Assembly: GCF_023734775.1 (NCBI RefSeq) | Contig: NZ_AP025732.1 | Coordinates: forward strand, 434,001-498,000 | Direction: 5' to 3' | Length of the DNA: 64,000 bases | Origin: Nostoc cf. commune SO-36 | Lineage (GTDB): Bacteria; Cyanobacteriota; Cyanobacteriia; Cyanobacteriales; Nostocaceae | Shown here: positions 45,044-54,388 of the stretch, piece after piece | How positions within the stretch are numbered: the first letter of the stretch is position 1 | Layout of the letters: every line of letters starts with the position of its first letter | The notes under the pieces: model-generated | The model's database searches: none | What the model was told of the DNA's origin: nothing | Seen by the model: the letters and a program-made list of their open reading frames with translations, nothing else | Translations under genes and position numbers: made by a program

Positions 45044-45478
45044 CTACTCCTGTGATTGCGATCGCAACTCTTGCAATACTCTCTGCAAAAATTTACCCCA
45101 TTCTGCCGCCAAAGGGATTTCTGTAAACGGAACCCGCACTGAGCCAGTAGATTCGGAAAATAGAAATTCTAATTCTATAGAACGACCTTTTTCCGGTATA
45201 TTGTCTATATCTACTTCTTTGTCATCTATCAATAAGTGTATTTGTTTCACATCAAGCAAAGAGAATGTTTCTAGTTTAATAGGCCCTTTAGGCGTGGGTT
45301 TACCCCAAGTTATATTGTTGCCTTTTTGACCTAGTACAGCATAAATATCATACTTAGCCCGTTCAAATTGCTCTGCCCAGGTGCGATAGGCTTCAACTTT
45401 TTGATACTCCCTCGAACCTTGCCAAGCCAACCAGAAAAACATTACTAACAGGGGCAACCACAAAAGACCACGTTCCAT
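45044..45478 (-). CDS. Conserved cyanobacterial membrane-anchored hypothetical protein
   Basis: 144 residues with one N-terminal membrane anchor (LLWLPLLVMFFWLAWQGSRE) and a soluble domain (YDIYAVLGQKGNNITWGKPT, then QIHLLIDDKEVDIDNIP and LEFLFSESTGSVRVPFTEIP). The family is not recognised. It is divergent from the subtilase gene. Confidence 0.72.
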   Translation of the reverse strand: MERGLLWLPLLVMFFWLAWQGSREYQKVEAYRTWAEQFERAKYDIYAVLGQKGNNITWGKPTPKGPIKLETFSLLDVKQIHLLIDDKEVDIDNIPEKGRSIELEFLFSESTGSVRVPFTEIPLAAEWGKFLQRVLQELRSQSQE

Positions 45479-45598
45479 CGTTTAAGAAATCCTGAGTAAT
45501 GAATTGAAACTTGTAACTAAAAGTGCAGAATCCACCACTAAAGGATGGAGATAAGTTATGGTAGTGAGCAAACTGGCAAAAAGCGGTGATGAGTTAAT

Positions 45599-47449
45599 AT
45601 GAGAAAGCTTATATTATTGTGCTTGTTTGTCATTGGGCTGGGATCTGCCATATTTGGTTTCCTGAATTTTCAGGGATTGGCAGCTAAAGGAGAGTTTGAG
45701 ACGATTTTGCTTGATTTTCGGGAAGATATTCCATCACTTGTAGTGGAACAGAATTTGCAAGCGATCGCCAAACAATACAATGTTACACCCCAATTAGACA
45801 ACAAGTTTTCTAAAAAAGATAATGTGTATATTATCAAGGGCGATCGTCAACGGCTCAAAGAACTGAAAAAATCTCAGTTTGCCCAAGCGACAGAATTCAT
45901 TGAACCAAATTATATCTACAACAAGATTCCCCAACCGGGCAAAGCCGCTTGGCTAGGAGAATTTTTAAGACCCCAAGAAGATGATGAGACAAGCCCCTCA
46001 TTAACTGGCCCCAATGACCAATATTACAGCAAGCAGTGGAACTTGCACAAAATCGGTATTGAAGGCGCATGGAGTCAAACCAAAGGTAGCGGTATCACAG
46101 TTGCAGTGATTGACACTGGGATTACCAAGGTTCGTGACTTGTATGAGACAAAATTCGTCAAGGGCTATGATTTTGTTAACGACCGAGAAGAAGCCACAGA
46201 CGATAACGGTCACGGTACTCATGTTGCCGGAACTATTGCCCAAGCGACAAATAACAAATATGGCGTAGCTGGAATTGCCTACGAAGCCAGTTTGATGCCG
46301 CTAAAGGTACTCAGTTCTTATGGCGGTGGTACCGTTGCCGATATTGCTGAAGCGATTAAATTTGCTGCTGATAAAGGCGCAGATGTGATCAATATGAGCT
46401 TGGGCGGTGTCGGTGAAAGCAAGTTAATGAAAGAAGCGATCGAGTATGCCCATAGAAAAGATGTAGTTATTATTGCCGCAGCAGGCAATGAAAACACTAA
46501 TGGGGCAAGCTATCCAGCCCGCTATCCTTACGTCATTGGCGTTTCGGCAATTGGCCCAGATGGCGAAAGAGCGCCTTATTCTAACTTTGGCGCAGGAGTA
46601 GATATATCGGCTCCTGGTGGCAGTGAAGCTGGTAAAATTCTCCAAGAAACCATCGATGAAAAGGGCGAAGGAGTATTTCTGGGCTTCCAGGGTACAAGCA
46701 TGGCTGCTCCCCACGTTGCTGGTGTTGCGGCATTAATCAGAGCTGCTGGCATCAAAGAACCAGATGAAGTTTTAAAAGTCCTCAAGCAATCAGCGCGAGT
46801 TATCCAAGATGATGGCTTGAACTATTATGGCGCTGGACAACTTAATGCAGAAGCAGCAGTCAAACTAGCCTTTAGCGGACAAATCAGTTTTCCAGATTTC
46901 TTTCGTTGGTTACGCGATAACGGCTATCTTAACGCCGGCTTTTGGATTGATGGTGGTGCAGTGGCACTGTTACCTAAGGTTTTAATGGTAGTTGGTTCTT
47001 ATCTACTGGCTTGGTTTTTACGGGTTTACTTCCCCTTCACTTGGAGTTGGTCTTTATCTAGTGGACTAATTGCCGGCAGTTCTGGGTTATTCTTCCTCAA
47101 GGGAATCTATATTTTTGATCTTCCCCAATGGCCTTTGCGGGTTTTGGGCAGTTCAATTCCCGAATTAGGCAATACCCTCCAGGGAACTGATGCCTTGAAT
47201 CCCCTGTTTGCGAGTGTACTTATTCCCGTTGTGTTAATGGCATTGCTGCTGGGACATCCTAGTTGGAAATGGTTTGCTATTGGTTCAACTTTAGGTGTAG
47301 CAGCATGCTTAACTACAAGTGCGTTTTTTGATTCGGCAGTTTGGGGGTTGGGAAGTGGTAATTTAGCACGCCTCTTCCTCATTGCCAATGCCCTAATCTG
47401 TTATGGACTTGCTCGTTTAGCATTGAAAAACGAAGAAAAAACGGCATAA
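45599..47449 (+). CDS. Subtilisin-like serine protease (S8) with C-terminal membrane segments
   Basis: 616 residues. It has an N-terminal hydrophobic anchor or signal and an inhibitor-like prodomain (about 30-115). The S8 catalytic domain (about 130-430) has Asp in VAVIDTGIT, His in NGHGTHVAGTI and Ser in GTSMAAPHVAGVAAL; the oxyanion Asn is in AAAGNENTNGASYPARYP. The C-terminal ~170 residues contain four or five hydrophobic spans (VLMVVGSYLLAWFLRVYF and others), so the enzyme is membrane-tethered. That C-terminal module is unusual for subtilases. Confidence 0.92.
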   Translation: MRKLILLCLFVIGLGSAIFGFLNFQGLAAKGEFETILLDFREDIPSLVVEQNLQAIAKQYNVTPQLDNKFSKKDNVYIIKGDRQRLKELKKSQFAQATEFIEPNYIYNKIPQPGKAAWLGEFLRPQEDDETSPSLTGPNDQYYSKQWNLHKIGIEGAWSQTKGSGITVAVIDTGITKVRDLYETKFVKGYDFVNDREEATDDNGHGTHVAGTIAQATNNKYGVAGIAYEASLMPLKVLSSYGGGTVADIAEAIKFAADKGADVINMSLGGVGESKLMKEAIEYAHRKDVVIIAAAGNENTNGASYPARYPYVIGVSAIGPDGERAPYSNFGAGVDISAPGGSEAGKILQETIDEKGEGVFLGFQGTSMAAPHVAGVAALIRAAGIKEPDEVLKVLKQSARVIQDDGLNYYGAGQLNAEAAVKLAFSGQISFPDFFRWLRDNGYLNAGFWIDGGAVALLPKVLMVVGSYLLAWFLRVYFPFTWSWSLSSGLIAGSSGLFFLKGIYIFDLPQWPLRVLGSSIPELGNTLQGTDALNPLFASVLIPVVLMALLLGHPSWKWFAIGSTLGVAACLTTSAFFDSAVWGLGSGNLARLFLIANALICYGLARLALKNEEKTA

Positions 47450-47531
47450 AAAGTGATTGGGGACTAGGAAAATTATTCCCCAATCCCCAGTCTCTATTCT
47501 TCAGTTCCCAATCCCCAACTCAGCACTTTTT

Positions 47532-47765
47532 ATGAGCATTACACTTACAGGTACAATCGAACGCCGTGATATTGGTACAGGCGCATGGGCGTTAGTTACA
47601 GAAGAGGGCGTTACTTACGAAATCCTCCGAGGGGCTGACAAAGATTTACTCAAAACCGGACAAAAAGCAAAAGTTAAAGGACAGGTGCGCGAAGATATCA
47701 TGACTATTGCCATGATTGGCCCTGTCCTGGAGATTAAATCTTTTGAGGTAATTAGTTCTGATTAG
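47532..47765 (+). CDS. Small OB-fold-like hypothetical protein
   Basis: 77 residues from ATG 47532; the in-frame upstream part is a low-complexity repeat and is excluded. LTGTIERRDIGTGAWALVTE, then YEILRG and GQKAKVKGQVREDIMTIAMI, give a five-strand pattern that looks like a small OB or SH3 barrel. Function unknown. Its last 14 bp overlap the convergent thioredoxin-like gene. Confidence 0.65.
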   Translation: MSITLTGTIERRDIGTGAWALVTEEGVTYEILRGADKDLLKTGQKAKVKGQVREDIMTIAMIGPVLEIKSFEVISSD

Positions 47766-48075
47766 CTGTAGAATCCAGAACTTCTTGCAGACGGCTTCTA
47801 AACTCTCCTTTGGGATGACCTCCTTTTACCTCACCCACAATCTGAAATTCCCCTTCTGGAGAATTGCAGAGGATGTAAGTAGGCCATCCCATTTCTGATT
47901 TATCAGGATATTGAGTCAATAAAATCTTGCGATACTTGCGGTAAGCAGTCGTATCTTGCATTTTTACATCGATAAATTCTAAACCCAGTTCTTCAGCCAC
48001 CTTTTTGTCATAAAAAGACATTTTATGGCAGATGCCGCACTCTTCTGAAGAGAACTTAATTACAGCTAAACTCAT
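47752..48075 (-). CDS. Thioredoxin-family protein
   Basis: 107 residues. VIKFSSEECGICHKMSFYDK carries a CGIC active-site motif instead of CGPC, followed by EELGLEFIDVKMQD and the cis-proline region MGWPTYILCN. Probably a cytoplasmic thiol-disulfide protein. It is convergent with the small OB-like gene and overlaps it by 14 bp. Confidence 0.85.
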   Translation of the reverse strand: MSLAVIKFSSEECGICHKMSFYDKKVAEELGLEFIDVKMQDTTAYRKYRKILLTQYPDKSEMGWPTYILCNSPEGEFQIVGEVKGGHPKGEFRSRLQEVLDSTANQN

Positions 48076-48437
48076 GGGTTGGCTACTTTTTGATTTTAAG
48101 CAAAGTTTTTTAGCATATTTCCATGAAATATTACCATATAGCTGGTCATTAATGTCAACTTAAGGCTGAAACTTATGCCAATTCATCTGAGTTTACAGAT
48201 AATATGAAATTACTCGCGATCGCCCCGTGGTTAATTACCTTGAATCTAAATTGGACTCGCTATTTAGCTCATCTTTAGCGTTATTTAAATCACATATAGC
48301 TTAAGTATTTGTTTCCAAAATAGTGGCATACTGAGTTCATAACTCAATCTAACTACGTAAATAATTAAAAGTTTGTAGTGTTTGCCTAGCATCTTGGAGA
48401 GAGGACTTTAGTCTACAAATGAGGGCTAGAGCCGCTG

Positions 48438-48495
48438 ACTAAAAACTAATTTCTATATTTTTTACATTACTTAATCTAGTTTAATTTATTTTCAC
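48438..48495. repeat. Direct repeat upstream of pxcA
   Basis: ACTAAAAACTAATTTCTATA then TTTTTTACATTACTTAATCT. A diverged copy of this 58-bp block lies just downstream of pxcA at 49900-49958. The rest of 48076-48603 is AT-rich leader sequence with no gene or hairpin recognised. Confidence 0.7.
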
Positions 48496-48603
48496 CCACT
48501 TCCTTGGTTTACCGTAATAGTTAACAATATTTTAAACTAGTTGTTAATTATTTTTCATGGTTATATAAAATAATACAAATTGTATAAATAGTCATAATAT
48601 ATA

Positions 48604-49875
48604 ATGAAATATTCATTGCCCAAAACAGCAAAATTACTTCGCAAAAAGCTGAAAAAATACTGGCGATCGCTTAACCATTGGTTTTTAAATACACCAGAAA
48701 GGGCACTCTTAGAAGCTTACCAAGCAGCTGAGAGAATTAAAAACATCGAGCTAGAACATTTTGATAATAAAAAAATATCTTCAGAATCAGTAAAATATAC
48801 TGAAAATGTCATGTCATACTGGCAAGTATACCTTGATAAAAATTTAACTATTATCAAGCTAAGACTTGCAGAGTTCCAATTAAGTCGGGGATTTATAAAT
48901 ATATCTAACTCTATTCTCTTAGATCAACTTAAAGTTATTGATGAAGTTGTAGAAAAGTATGCTATCAAAGTTCAGCTAATTAGTAGCAGCACATTAGGAT
49001 CAACTTCTCAACCCATAGAAATTAACAAACAGCCAGATTCATCTAATATTAATAATATTAAAGCAACATCTCCATCTCCAAATCCTAGAGCGTTTTGGAT
49101 GTCTATAAGTAAAACTCTTAATAGAGTTAGAGCAGATTTTGCACCACAGGCAGAAGAAGATTTTATCCGAAATTATCGATTTTCTAGAAATAGAACAAAA
49201 ATTGCCTTGAGATTTTTGATAACTCTAATTATTGTACCATTTTTGACTCAGCAATTATCTAAAGAGTTTTTAGTAATCCCCATATTACAAAGAGTTAGAG
49301 GAAATGATGCAACTAAAGTTTTTGTCAATTCTGACATGGAAAAAGAAGCTCTCCATGAATTACATAACTTTCAAGAAAAGCTAAGATTTGAATATTTGCT
49401 AGATAAAGCGCCACCACTTTCTTCAGAGCTAACACAACAAAAGCTGAAAAATAAAGCAGTTGCAATGTCTGAAGAATTTAGGATAAAAAGTAACAATGAA
49501 ATTAGTAATGTTTTTGCTGATTTAATCTCACTATTTTCTTTTGGTATGGTTATCGCTCTTAGCAAAAGAGAAATTTGGATTATCAAGTCTTTTATGGATA
49601 CTATTGTCTATGGTCTTAGCGATAGCGCTAAAGCTTTTTTAATTATTCTATTTACAGATATGTTTGTAGGATTTCACTCACCAGAAGGGTGGGAAGTTCT
49701 TCTTGCAGGATTGGCCGAACATTTAGGTTTGCCAGCCAGTAGAAACTTAATCTTTTTCTTTATTGCTACATTTCCTGTGATTTTAAACACTATTTTTAAA
49801 TACTGGATTTTCCGCTATCTCAGCCGTTTATCTCCGTCGGCATTAGCTACATTAAAAGAGATGGATGATGCATGA
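48604..49875 (+). CDS. pxcA: Proton extrusion protein PxcA (CemA family)
   Basis: 423 residues. A soluble helical N-terminus (RALLEAYQAAERIKNIELEH) is followed by four membrane segments in the last 230 residues, including IALRFLITLIIVPFLTQQ, LISLFSFGMVIALS, AFLIILFTDMFVGFHSPEGW and LIFFFIATFPVILNTIFKYW. HSPEGWE and FRYLSRLSPSA are CemA/PxcA signatures. PxcA drives light-dependent proton extrusion at the plasma membrane and supports inorganic carbon uptake. Near-identical 58-bp repeats flank the gene. Confidence 0.93.
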   Translation: MKYSLPKTAKLLRKKLKKYWRSLNHWFLNTPERALLEAYQAAERIKNIELEHFDNKKISSESVKYTENVMSYWQVYLDKNLTIIKLRLAEFQLSRGFINISNSILLDQLKVIDEVVEKYAIKVQLISSSTLGSTSQPIEINKQPDSSNINNIKATSPSPNPRAFWMSISKTLNRVRADFAPQAEEDFIRNYRFSRNRTKIALRFLITLIIVPFLTQQLSKEFLVIPILQRVRGNDATKVFVNSDMEKEALHELHNFQEKLRFEYLLDKAPPLSSELTQQKLKNKAVAMSEEFRIKSNNEISNVFADLISLFSFGMVIALSKREIWIIKSFMDTIVYGLSDSAKAFLIILFTDMFVGFHSPEGWEVLLAGLAEHLGLPASRNLIFFFIATFPVILNTIFKYWIFRYLSRLSPSALATLKEMDDA

Positions 49876-49899
49876 GTAGCAAGATCCCTAAAGGGGTAC

Positions 49900-49958
49900 A
49901 CTAAAAACTAATCTAAAATATTTTTTACATTACTTAACCTAGTTTGAATTATTCTCAC
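49900..49958. repeat. Direct repeat downstream of pxcA
   Basis: ACTAAAAACTAATCTAAAAT then ATTTTTTACATTACTTAACC, about 85% identical to 48438-48495 and in the same orientation. Together they bracket the pxcA gene and its leader. Confidence 0.7.
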
Positions 49959-50080
49959 TGCTTTACTTTTAAGGAAGAAGTCTTGTGTAGCGAGTCCGTG
50001 AGTATCATTATGAATTATTTTGGCGCTTTTGTTTCCTGATTCGCTAGGCTATGTATATCCTAGTTTTTTCAAAGTGTGCT

Positions 50081-50557
50081 ATGGATTTTGAAAGCAAAGC
50101 CAATGCCCCAACTCCTACAGACAACATAGAGTTTGCTCAACCAAGTAGTACTCGTAAACCACTGGAATTGCTACGAGATACTGAAGCTTTGCTACGTCGT
50201 CCAACGGTAGCAACACTATCGCCGATTTTGCCACCAAAACTGAGTAATAGATTCCAAGCAACCTCATCTTTGGCAGACGACTCCTTTAAAGAACTGGCAG
50301 AAATTGACTTAGACAGTATTAGTGATTTTGAACTGCGTCCTGTACGAATTCTTGTTGGCTTGAGCTTTGTTGGTTTTGGGGCGCTCATGATATTGTTGCT
50401 GCTGCTATACTTAAACACATTGCATCCAAAATTTAATACAGTTGAACAGATTCAGCTATATTGGTATCAATATGTTTGGTTTGTCAGCTTAGGTATCACA
50501 GGGATGTTTATCTTGGGTCGAGAAGCAATGCGTCCTATGCCAAAGCGACGCAAGTAA
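50081..50557 (+). CDS. Cyanobacterial two-TM hypothetical protein
   Basis: About 158 residues from ATG 50081 (an ATG at 50051 would add ten). A long soluble N-terminus (ELLRDTEALLRRPTVATLSP, then FKELAEIDLDSISDFELRP) is followed by two membrane spans (LVGLSFVGFGALMILLLLLY, WFVSLGITGMFILGREAM) and a basic tail PMPKRRK. No named family recognised, but the structure resembles small thylakoid assembly proteins. It follows pxcA on the same strand. Confidence 0.7.
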   Translation: MDFESKANAPTPTDNIEFAQPSSTRKPLELLRDTEALLRRPTVATLSPILPPKLSNRFQATSSLADDSFKELAEIDLDSISDFELRPVRILVGLSFVGFGALMILLLLLYLNTLHPKFNTVEQIQLYWYQYVWFVSLGITGMFILGREAMRPMPKRRK

Positions 50558-50598
50558 TTTGTAATTAAGTTTTGTGATCGAAATATCAGTGAAAAAGA

Positions 50599-50631
50599 TT
50601 GTAGAGATGTAGCAGTGCTGCGTCTCTACAA
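50599..50631. repeat. Palindromic repeat (TTGTAGAGA...TCTCTACAA)
   Basis: Arms TTGTAGAGA and TCTCTACAA surround AGCAGTGCT in a 33-bp hairpin 42 bp after the two-TM gene. Common cyanobacterial palindrome; possible terminator, although no T-tract follows. Confidence 0.55.
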
Positions 50632-50732
50632 AGGTATTGTAATTTAATAATTACAATAGAAAATTGAGTAATTAATAGTTAAAAATGTGCTTGTGTATTA
50701 ATTAACTGTTAGCTGGCAAAGGAGATTTATAT

Positions 50733-51602
50733 ATGGATCATGATGCTTTCATTGTTCCGCCAGGTTCAAAGATTTCTTTGAAAAAAAACTATGACCCAGC
50801 TTATAAGAATGATTTTCATGAAAAAGCTGATGCTGCAATTAAATTACAGGAAGATGTTGAACGACTAGCTAATTACCAAAATATTCTCTACGCTCAAAAT
50901 ACATATTCCTTGTTAATTATTTTTCAAGCAATGGATGCTGCTGGTAAAGATAGCACTATTAAACACGTTACCTCTGGTGTTAATCCCCAAGGATTTCAGG
51001 TGTTTAGTTTTAAGGGACCCAGTGCGGAAGAATTAGACCATGATTATCTCTGGCGCTCAATGAGAGCTTTGCCAGAACGAGGTCGAATTGGGATATTCAA
51101 CCGCTCCTACTATGAAGAAGTGCTAGTAGTTCGTGTCCATCCAGAAATGCTTCAGAAACAACAGCTTCCTCACTTCCCTGATGGAAAAAAGATATGGAAA
51201 CAGCGCTTTGGAGAAATTAATAATTTTGAAAAATATTTGGTAAATAATGGTGTAATTATCCTCAAGTTTTTTCTAAATGTCTCGAAATCAGAGCAGAAAA
51301 AACGCTTTTTAGAACGGATTAACTCTCCTGAAAAAAATTGGAAGTTTTCAGATAATGATGTCCGAGAACGAGCTTTTTGGGATGATTACATGAATGCTTA
51401 TGAAGAGGTTTTTAACTATACTAGTACTAAATGGGCACCGTGGTATATTATTCCTGCCGATCGCAAATGGTTTACACGTCTAGTAGTGGCTAATATTATC
51501 TGCACAAAATTACAAGAGCTAAATTTGCAATACCCAATATTTAATGAGGAACATAGGCAGCAACTTTTGCAGGCAAAACTAATTTTAGAGCAGGAAGATT
51601 AA
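50733..51602 (+). CDS. Polyphosphate kinase 2 (PPK2) family phosphotransferase
   Basis: 289 residues with an AAAGGAG ribosome-binding site. Walker A is FQAMDAAGKDSTIKHV (about 67-82), Walker B/lid GIFNRSYYEEVLVVRVHP (about 119-136), with KFFLNVSKSEQKKRFLERI and WAPWYIIPADRKWFTRLVV in the lid and C-terminus. PPK2 enzymes move phosphate between polyphosphate and nucleoside mono- or diphosphates. The single-domain length and the motifs fit the PPK2 family, but substrate class is not certain. Confidence 0.92.
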   Translation: MDHDAFIVPPGSKISLKKNYDPAYKNDFHEKADAAIKLQEDVERLANYQNILYAQNTYSLLIIFQAMDAAGKDSTIKHVTSGVNPQGFQVFSFKGPSAEELDHDYLWRSMRALPERGRIGIFNRSYYEEVLVVRVHPEMLQKQQLPHFPDGKKIWKQRFGEINNFEKYLVNNGVIILKFFLNVSKSEQKKRFLERINSPEKNWKFSDNDVRERAFWDDYMNAYEEVFNYTSTKWAPWYIIPADRKWFTRLVVANIICTKLQELNLQYPIFNEEHRQQLLQAKLILEQED

Positions 51603-51670
51603 CTGATCATTTTTTTGCAATGCACTAAAGAAGCTATGCAGATTATCATAAGCAAAAAATCATAATTCAG

Positions 51671-51887
51671 ATGGCAGAAAATGCCAAAAATCATCCACCT
51701 CACTTTAATGATGCTGCCTTTGATATAGTGGCGATCGCAGCCTCAGCAGGCGGTGTGACTGCTCTAGTTAAAGTGCTATCAATACCCGCAAAATTCCCCG
51801 CCGCGATCGCTAATTGAACAGGCTTATAATGAACGTCGCCCCATCAGCCTGACAAATGTAAAGCGCTATGGTGGACTATTAGTTTAA
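51671..51887 (+). pseudogene. CheB-type methylesterase fragment
   Basis: ATG 51671 opens MAENAKNHPPHFNDAAFDIV, then AIAASAGGVTALVKVLSIPAKFPAAI, the N-terminus of a CheB catalytic domain (normally AIGASAGGVEAL with the catalytic Ser). A stop follows at 51815. In the next frame EQAYNERRPISLTNVKRYGG ends at 51887 and looks like a C-terminal scrap of the same or another gene. The central domain is absent, so an internal deletion is inferred. Confidence 0.65.
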
Positions 51888-51925
51888 ACTATGGAAAAAC
51901 TCAAAATCCAAAATTGATTGACTCT

Positions 51926-52522
51926 GTGCTTACTCAGTTACCGACTATCAACGCCCTGAAACAACCCACTAGCTCTGCTTGGGTTGAACAAGCGATCGCT
52001 AACTTAGACATCATCTTACTCGACCACTCCCACTGTGAACGCAAAGCAGCAGGCGTGGCCTTGAACATGATGTTTCGCTACCCTTCCAATACTAAAATGG
52101 TTCGGGAGCTAACTGCGATCGCCCGCGAAGAACTAGAACACTTTGAGCTAGTTAACCAATGGTTAGAACGCCGGAATATTCCCCTGGCTCCCTTACCACC
52201 GCCTCCTTATGGCGCGGGTTTAAAAGCTCAAGTCCGCCCCAAAGAACCTGAGCGATTTTTGGATTCCTTGCTAGTCACTGGTTTAATCGAAGCTCGCTCT
52301 CACGAACGCCTGGGATTATTAGCTGCTCACTGTCCAGAGCCAGAGTTAGCAAAATTTTATCGTGGGCTAATGGCATCCGAAGCGCGTCACTACGGTATAT
52401 ATTGGGTTTTAGCTGCTACTTATTTCGACAAAGAAATTGTCATGCAACGGCTTGATGAATTGGCAATTGTCGAAAGTGAGTTGTTGGCGAATTTGCACCC
52501 AGAACCTAGAATTCACAGTTAG
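51926..52522 (+). CDS. miaE: tRNA-(ms2io6A)-hydroxylase MiaE
   Basis: About 198 residues from GTG 51926 (TTG 51914 also possible). It has a ferritin-like diiron fold: LDHSHCERKAAGVALN, AREELEHFELVNQWLERR, GLIEARSHERLGLLAAH and MASEARHYGIYW supply Glu/His ligands. MiaE hydroxylates ms2i6A37 to ms2io6A37 using oxygen. It is the downstream step of MiaB, encoded at 32.5 kb. VOC-family gene follows by 18 bp. Confidence 0.93.
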   Translation: MLTQLPTINALKQPTSSAWVEQAIANLDIILLDHSHCERKAAGVALNMMFRYPSNTKMVRELTAIAREELEHFELVNQWLERRNIPLAPLPPPPYGAGLKAQVRPKEPERFLDSLLVTGLIEARSHERLGLLAAHCPEPELAKFYRGLMASEARHYGIYWVLAATYFDKEIVMQRLDELAIVESELLANLHPEPRIHS

Positions 52523-52540
52523 TAGACTAAGGCAACAGAT

Positions 52541-52945
52541 ATGAAGCTTCAGCTAACACACCTGAGACTGCTTGTCTCCAACTACAAAGATTCTTTTCTG
52601 TTCTACCGGGATCTGCTGAAATTTGATGTCGATTGGGGCGATGAAGATAGCGGATATGCTGAGTTAAATACCGGATATCTCAAGCTCGGTTTGTTCCGAA
52701 AAGAATTAATGGCTGAAGTAGTCCCCAGAATCGAACAGCCTTCTTATGTTGTCAATCGAGATAAAATTGCCTTGATTTTCGCAGTCGATAACGTGGATGA
52801 AGTCTATGAGCAAGTAAAAAATCATAATGCGATCATTGTGACTGAACCACAAGATCGCCCCGATTGGGGAATTCGCACAGCTCATTTCCGCGATCCTGAT
52901 GGCAATCTCATCGAAATCTACAATAATCTCGGAATTGTCAGTTAA
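52541..52945 (+). CDS. VOC/glyoxalase superfamily protein
   Basis: 134 residues with two beta-alpha-beta-beta-beta units: LTHLRLLVSNYKDSFLFYRD and IALIFAVDNVDEVYEQVKNH, with the terminal HFRDPDGNLIEIYNNL motif supplying a metal-ligand Glu. Substrate unknown; glyoxalase I, dioxygenases and resistance proteins share the fold. It follows miaE closely and may be co-transcribed. Confidence 0.88.
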   Translation: MKLQLTHLRLLVSNYKDSFLFYRDLLKFDVDWGDEDSGYAELNTGYLKLGLFRKELMAEVVPRIEQPSYVVNRDKIALIFAVDNVDEVYEQVKNHNAIIVTEPQDRPDWGIRTAHFRDPDGNLIEIYNNLGIVS

Positions 52946-53157
52946 AAGTTTGTTGCTAACACAACTATCCAATATCTAAACTACAAACTTGGCTCTAACA
53001 CCAACGGTATTACACAATAAATAGGGGACATATTTGTGATACGTTCCCCTACAATTATTAGGCATTTCTAGCCTGACAAATTTCTTAGTTATTAAAGCTA
53101 GAATAATATTTGATTACAGTTCTAATCAGGCTAGCTTCAACTATTCAGATTTACTGG

Positions 53158-53772
53158 CTATGTAGATGCTGGCTTTTTCTTGAGAACTCTATTCATTAAA
53201 CCAACTACCACCAGACCAAGAATTGCGCCAGGTTCAGGAATAGCAGTTGCTGTCAAATTACCACCAAGATCCAACCTACAGTTTGGGTATGTGGCGCATA
53301 CTTCTGGTGAAAGGTCATCTTTCAAGAATATCTTAGCTGTTGGCAATCCTTGTTCAGGATTTAGGTAAGTATAAAAAGCTAACCCCGTCACATCTTTTGC
53401 AAAGTCAATTCCCAAATCAAAACCATTAGATGTGTCAAAATTGCCAGTTTGTAAAACAGTCTTCGTGATTGTATCAAAGTTGAAATTGAAACTACTGTCC
53501 GATTGAGGAAAATCGTAGTTAAAATTTTGCAACAAACTTCCCTGGGGGTTGAAGAAAGAAATGGCAAAATCTGTCAGTTGATCCTGTGTGACGAGGTTTC
53601 CCAGAAAACTATCATCATAGCTGAACTGACCCTTAGCTGAATAACCTTTATCTCCTAGCCAATCAAGATTATAAGAAGCAGCATCAGCACTGGAAACATT
53701 AATTAAAGTAGCTATAGAACTGAAAGCGGCAACGGCTAGAGTAGCTTTGATTTGGTTACGAATGCTTTTCAT
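53158..53772 (-). CDS. PEP-CTERM domain secreted protein
   Basis: 204 residues. A Sec signal peptide (TLAVAAFSSIATLINVSSADA) and a strand-rich body (YNLDWLGDKGYSAKGQFSYD) are followed by the C-terminal sorting signal: IPEPGAILGLVVVGLMNRVL, then KKKPAST. PEP-CTERM tails are recognised by exosortase and cleaved, leading to surface or exopolysaccharide association. No exosortase is in the window. Confidence 0.92.
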   Translation of the reverse strand: MKSIRNQIKATLAVAAFSSIATLINVSSADAASYNLDWLGDKGYSAKGQFSYDDSFLGNLVTQDQLTDFAISFFNPQGSLLQNFNYDFPQSDSSFNFNFDTITKTVLQTGNFDTSNGFDLGIDFAKDVTGLAFYTYLNPEQGLPTAKIFLKDDLSPEVCATYPNCRLDLGGNLTATAIPEPGAILGLVVVGLMNRVLKKKPAST

Positions 53773-54388
53773 TTTTTTTTGATAACAGTAATAGATTCTA
53801 ATGTTGTATTCGTCTGTAAACTTTTCATCAGTATGGAAGCCAATACTGATTATTCTTTAAAAGATGAACTATATAAAGTGAATTCATCTACCTAAATAGT
53901 GAGATTAAACACAGCATTAATCACTGAAATTAGGTTAGAAAAATTGTATCACTCACAGTCAAAAATCTGCTGACATCTGCTGATTGTTTTTTCTAATACA
54001 AGCCAGAAATATATAATTTATACTAATAGTATTACGCTATATACTTTAAGCAATTCTTTAACTCGTCTTAAACAAATAATGTTTTATTCACGCTGATTTT
54101 TATTACATTATTTCAATAATTACTTGTGCTGAATTAAGATATTAAAACTCAACAATTGATAAAATCTATTCTTTTATTTACTTGTTTGTATATAGCCCTA
54201 AACCTTAGATAGCTGGTTTGTTTGAATACATCAATTTGCCAAAAATCAGGCAGACCAAAAATCAGGCAGATTTAATATAAATTCACCTTTTATTTACTAA
54301 CCATAAATTAAATAAAGCATTACCCAAGTTTAATCAAGATCAAATATTTTTGCTTCAGCAGTCTTTTTTAAGTAACCAAACCATCCTC
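53773..54388. other. AT-rich intergenic region
   Basis: 616 bp between divergent genes, strongly AT-rich. A short tandem duplication CAAAAATCAGGCAGA is at about 54238-54270. No gene or hairpin was identified; it should hold both promoters. Confidence 0.5.
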
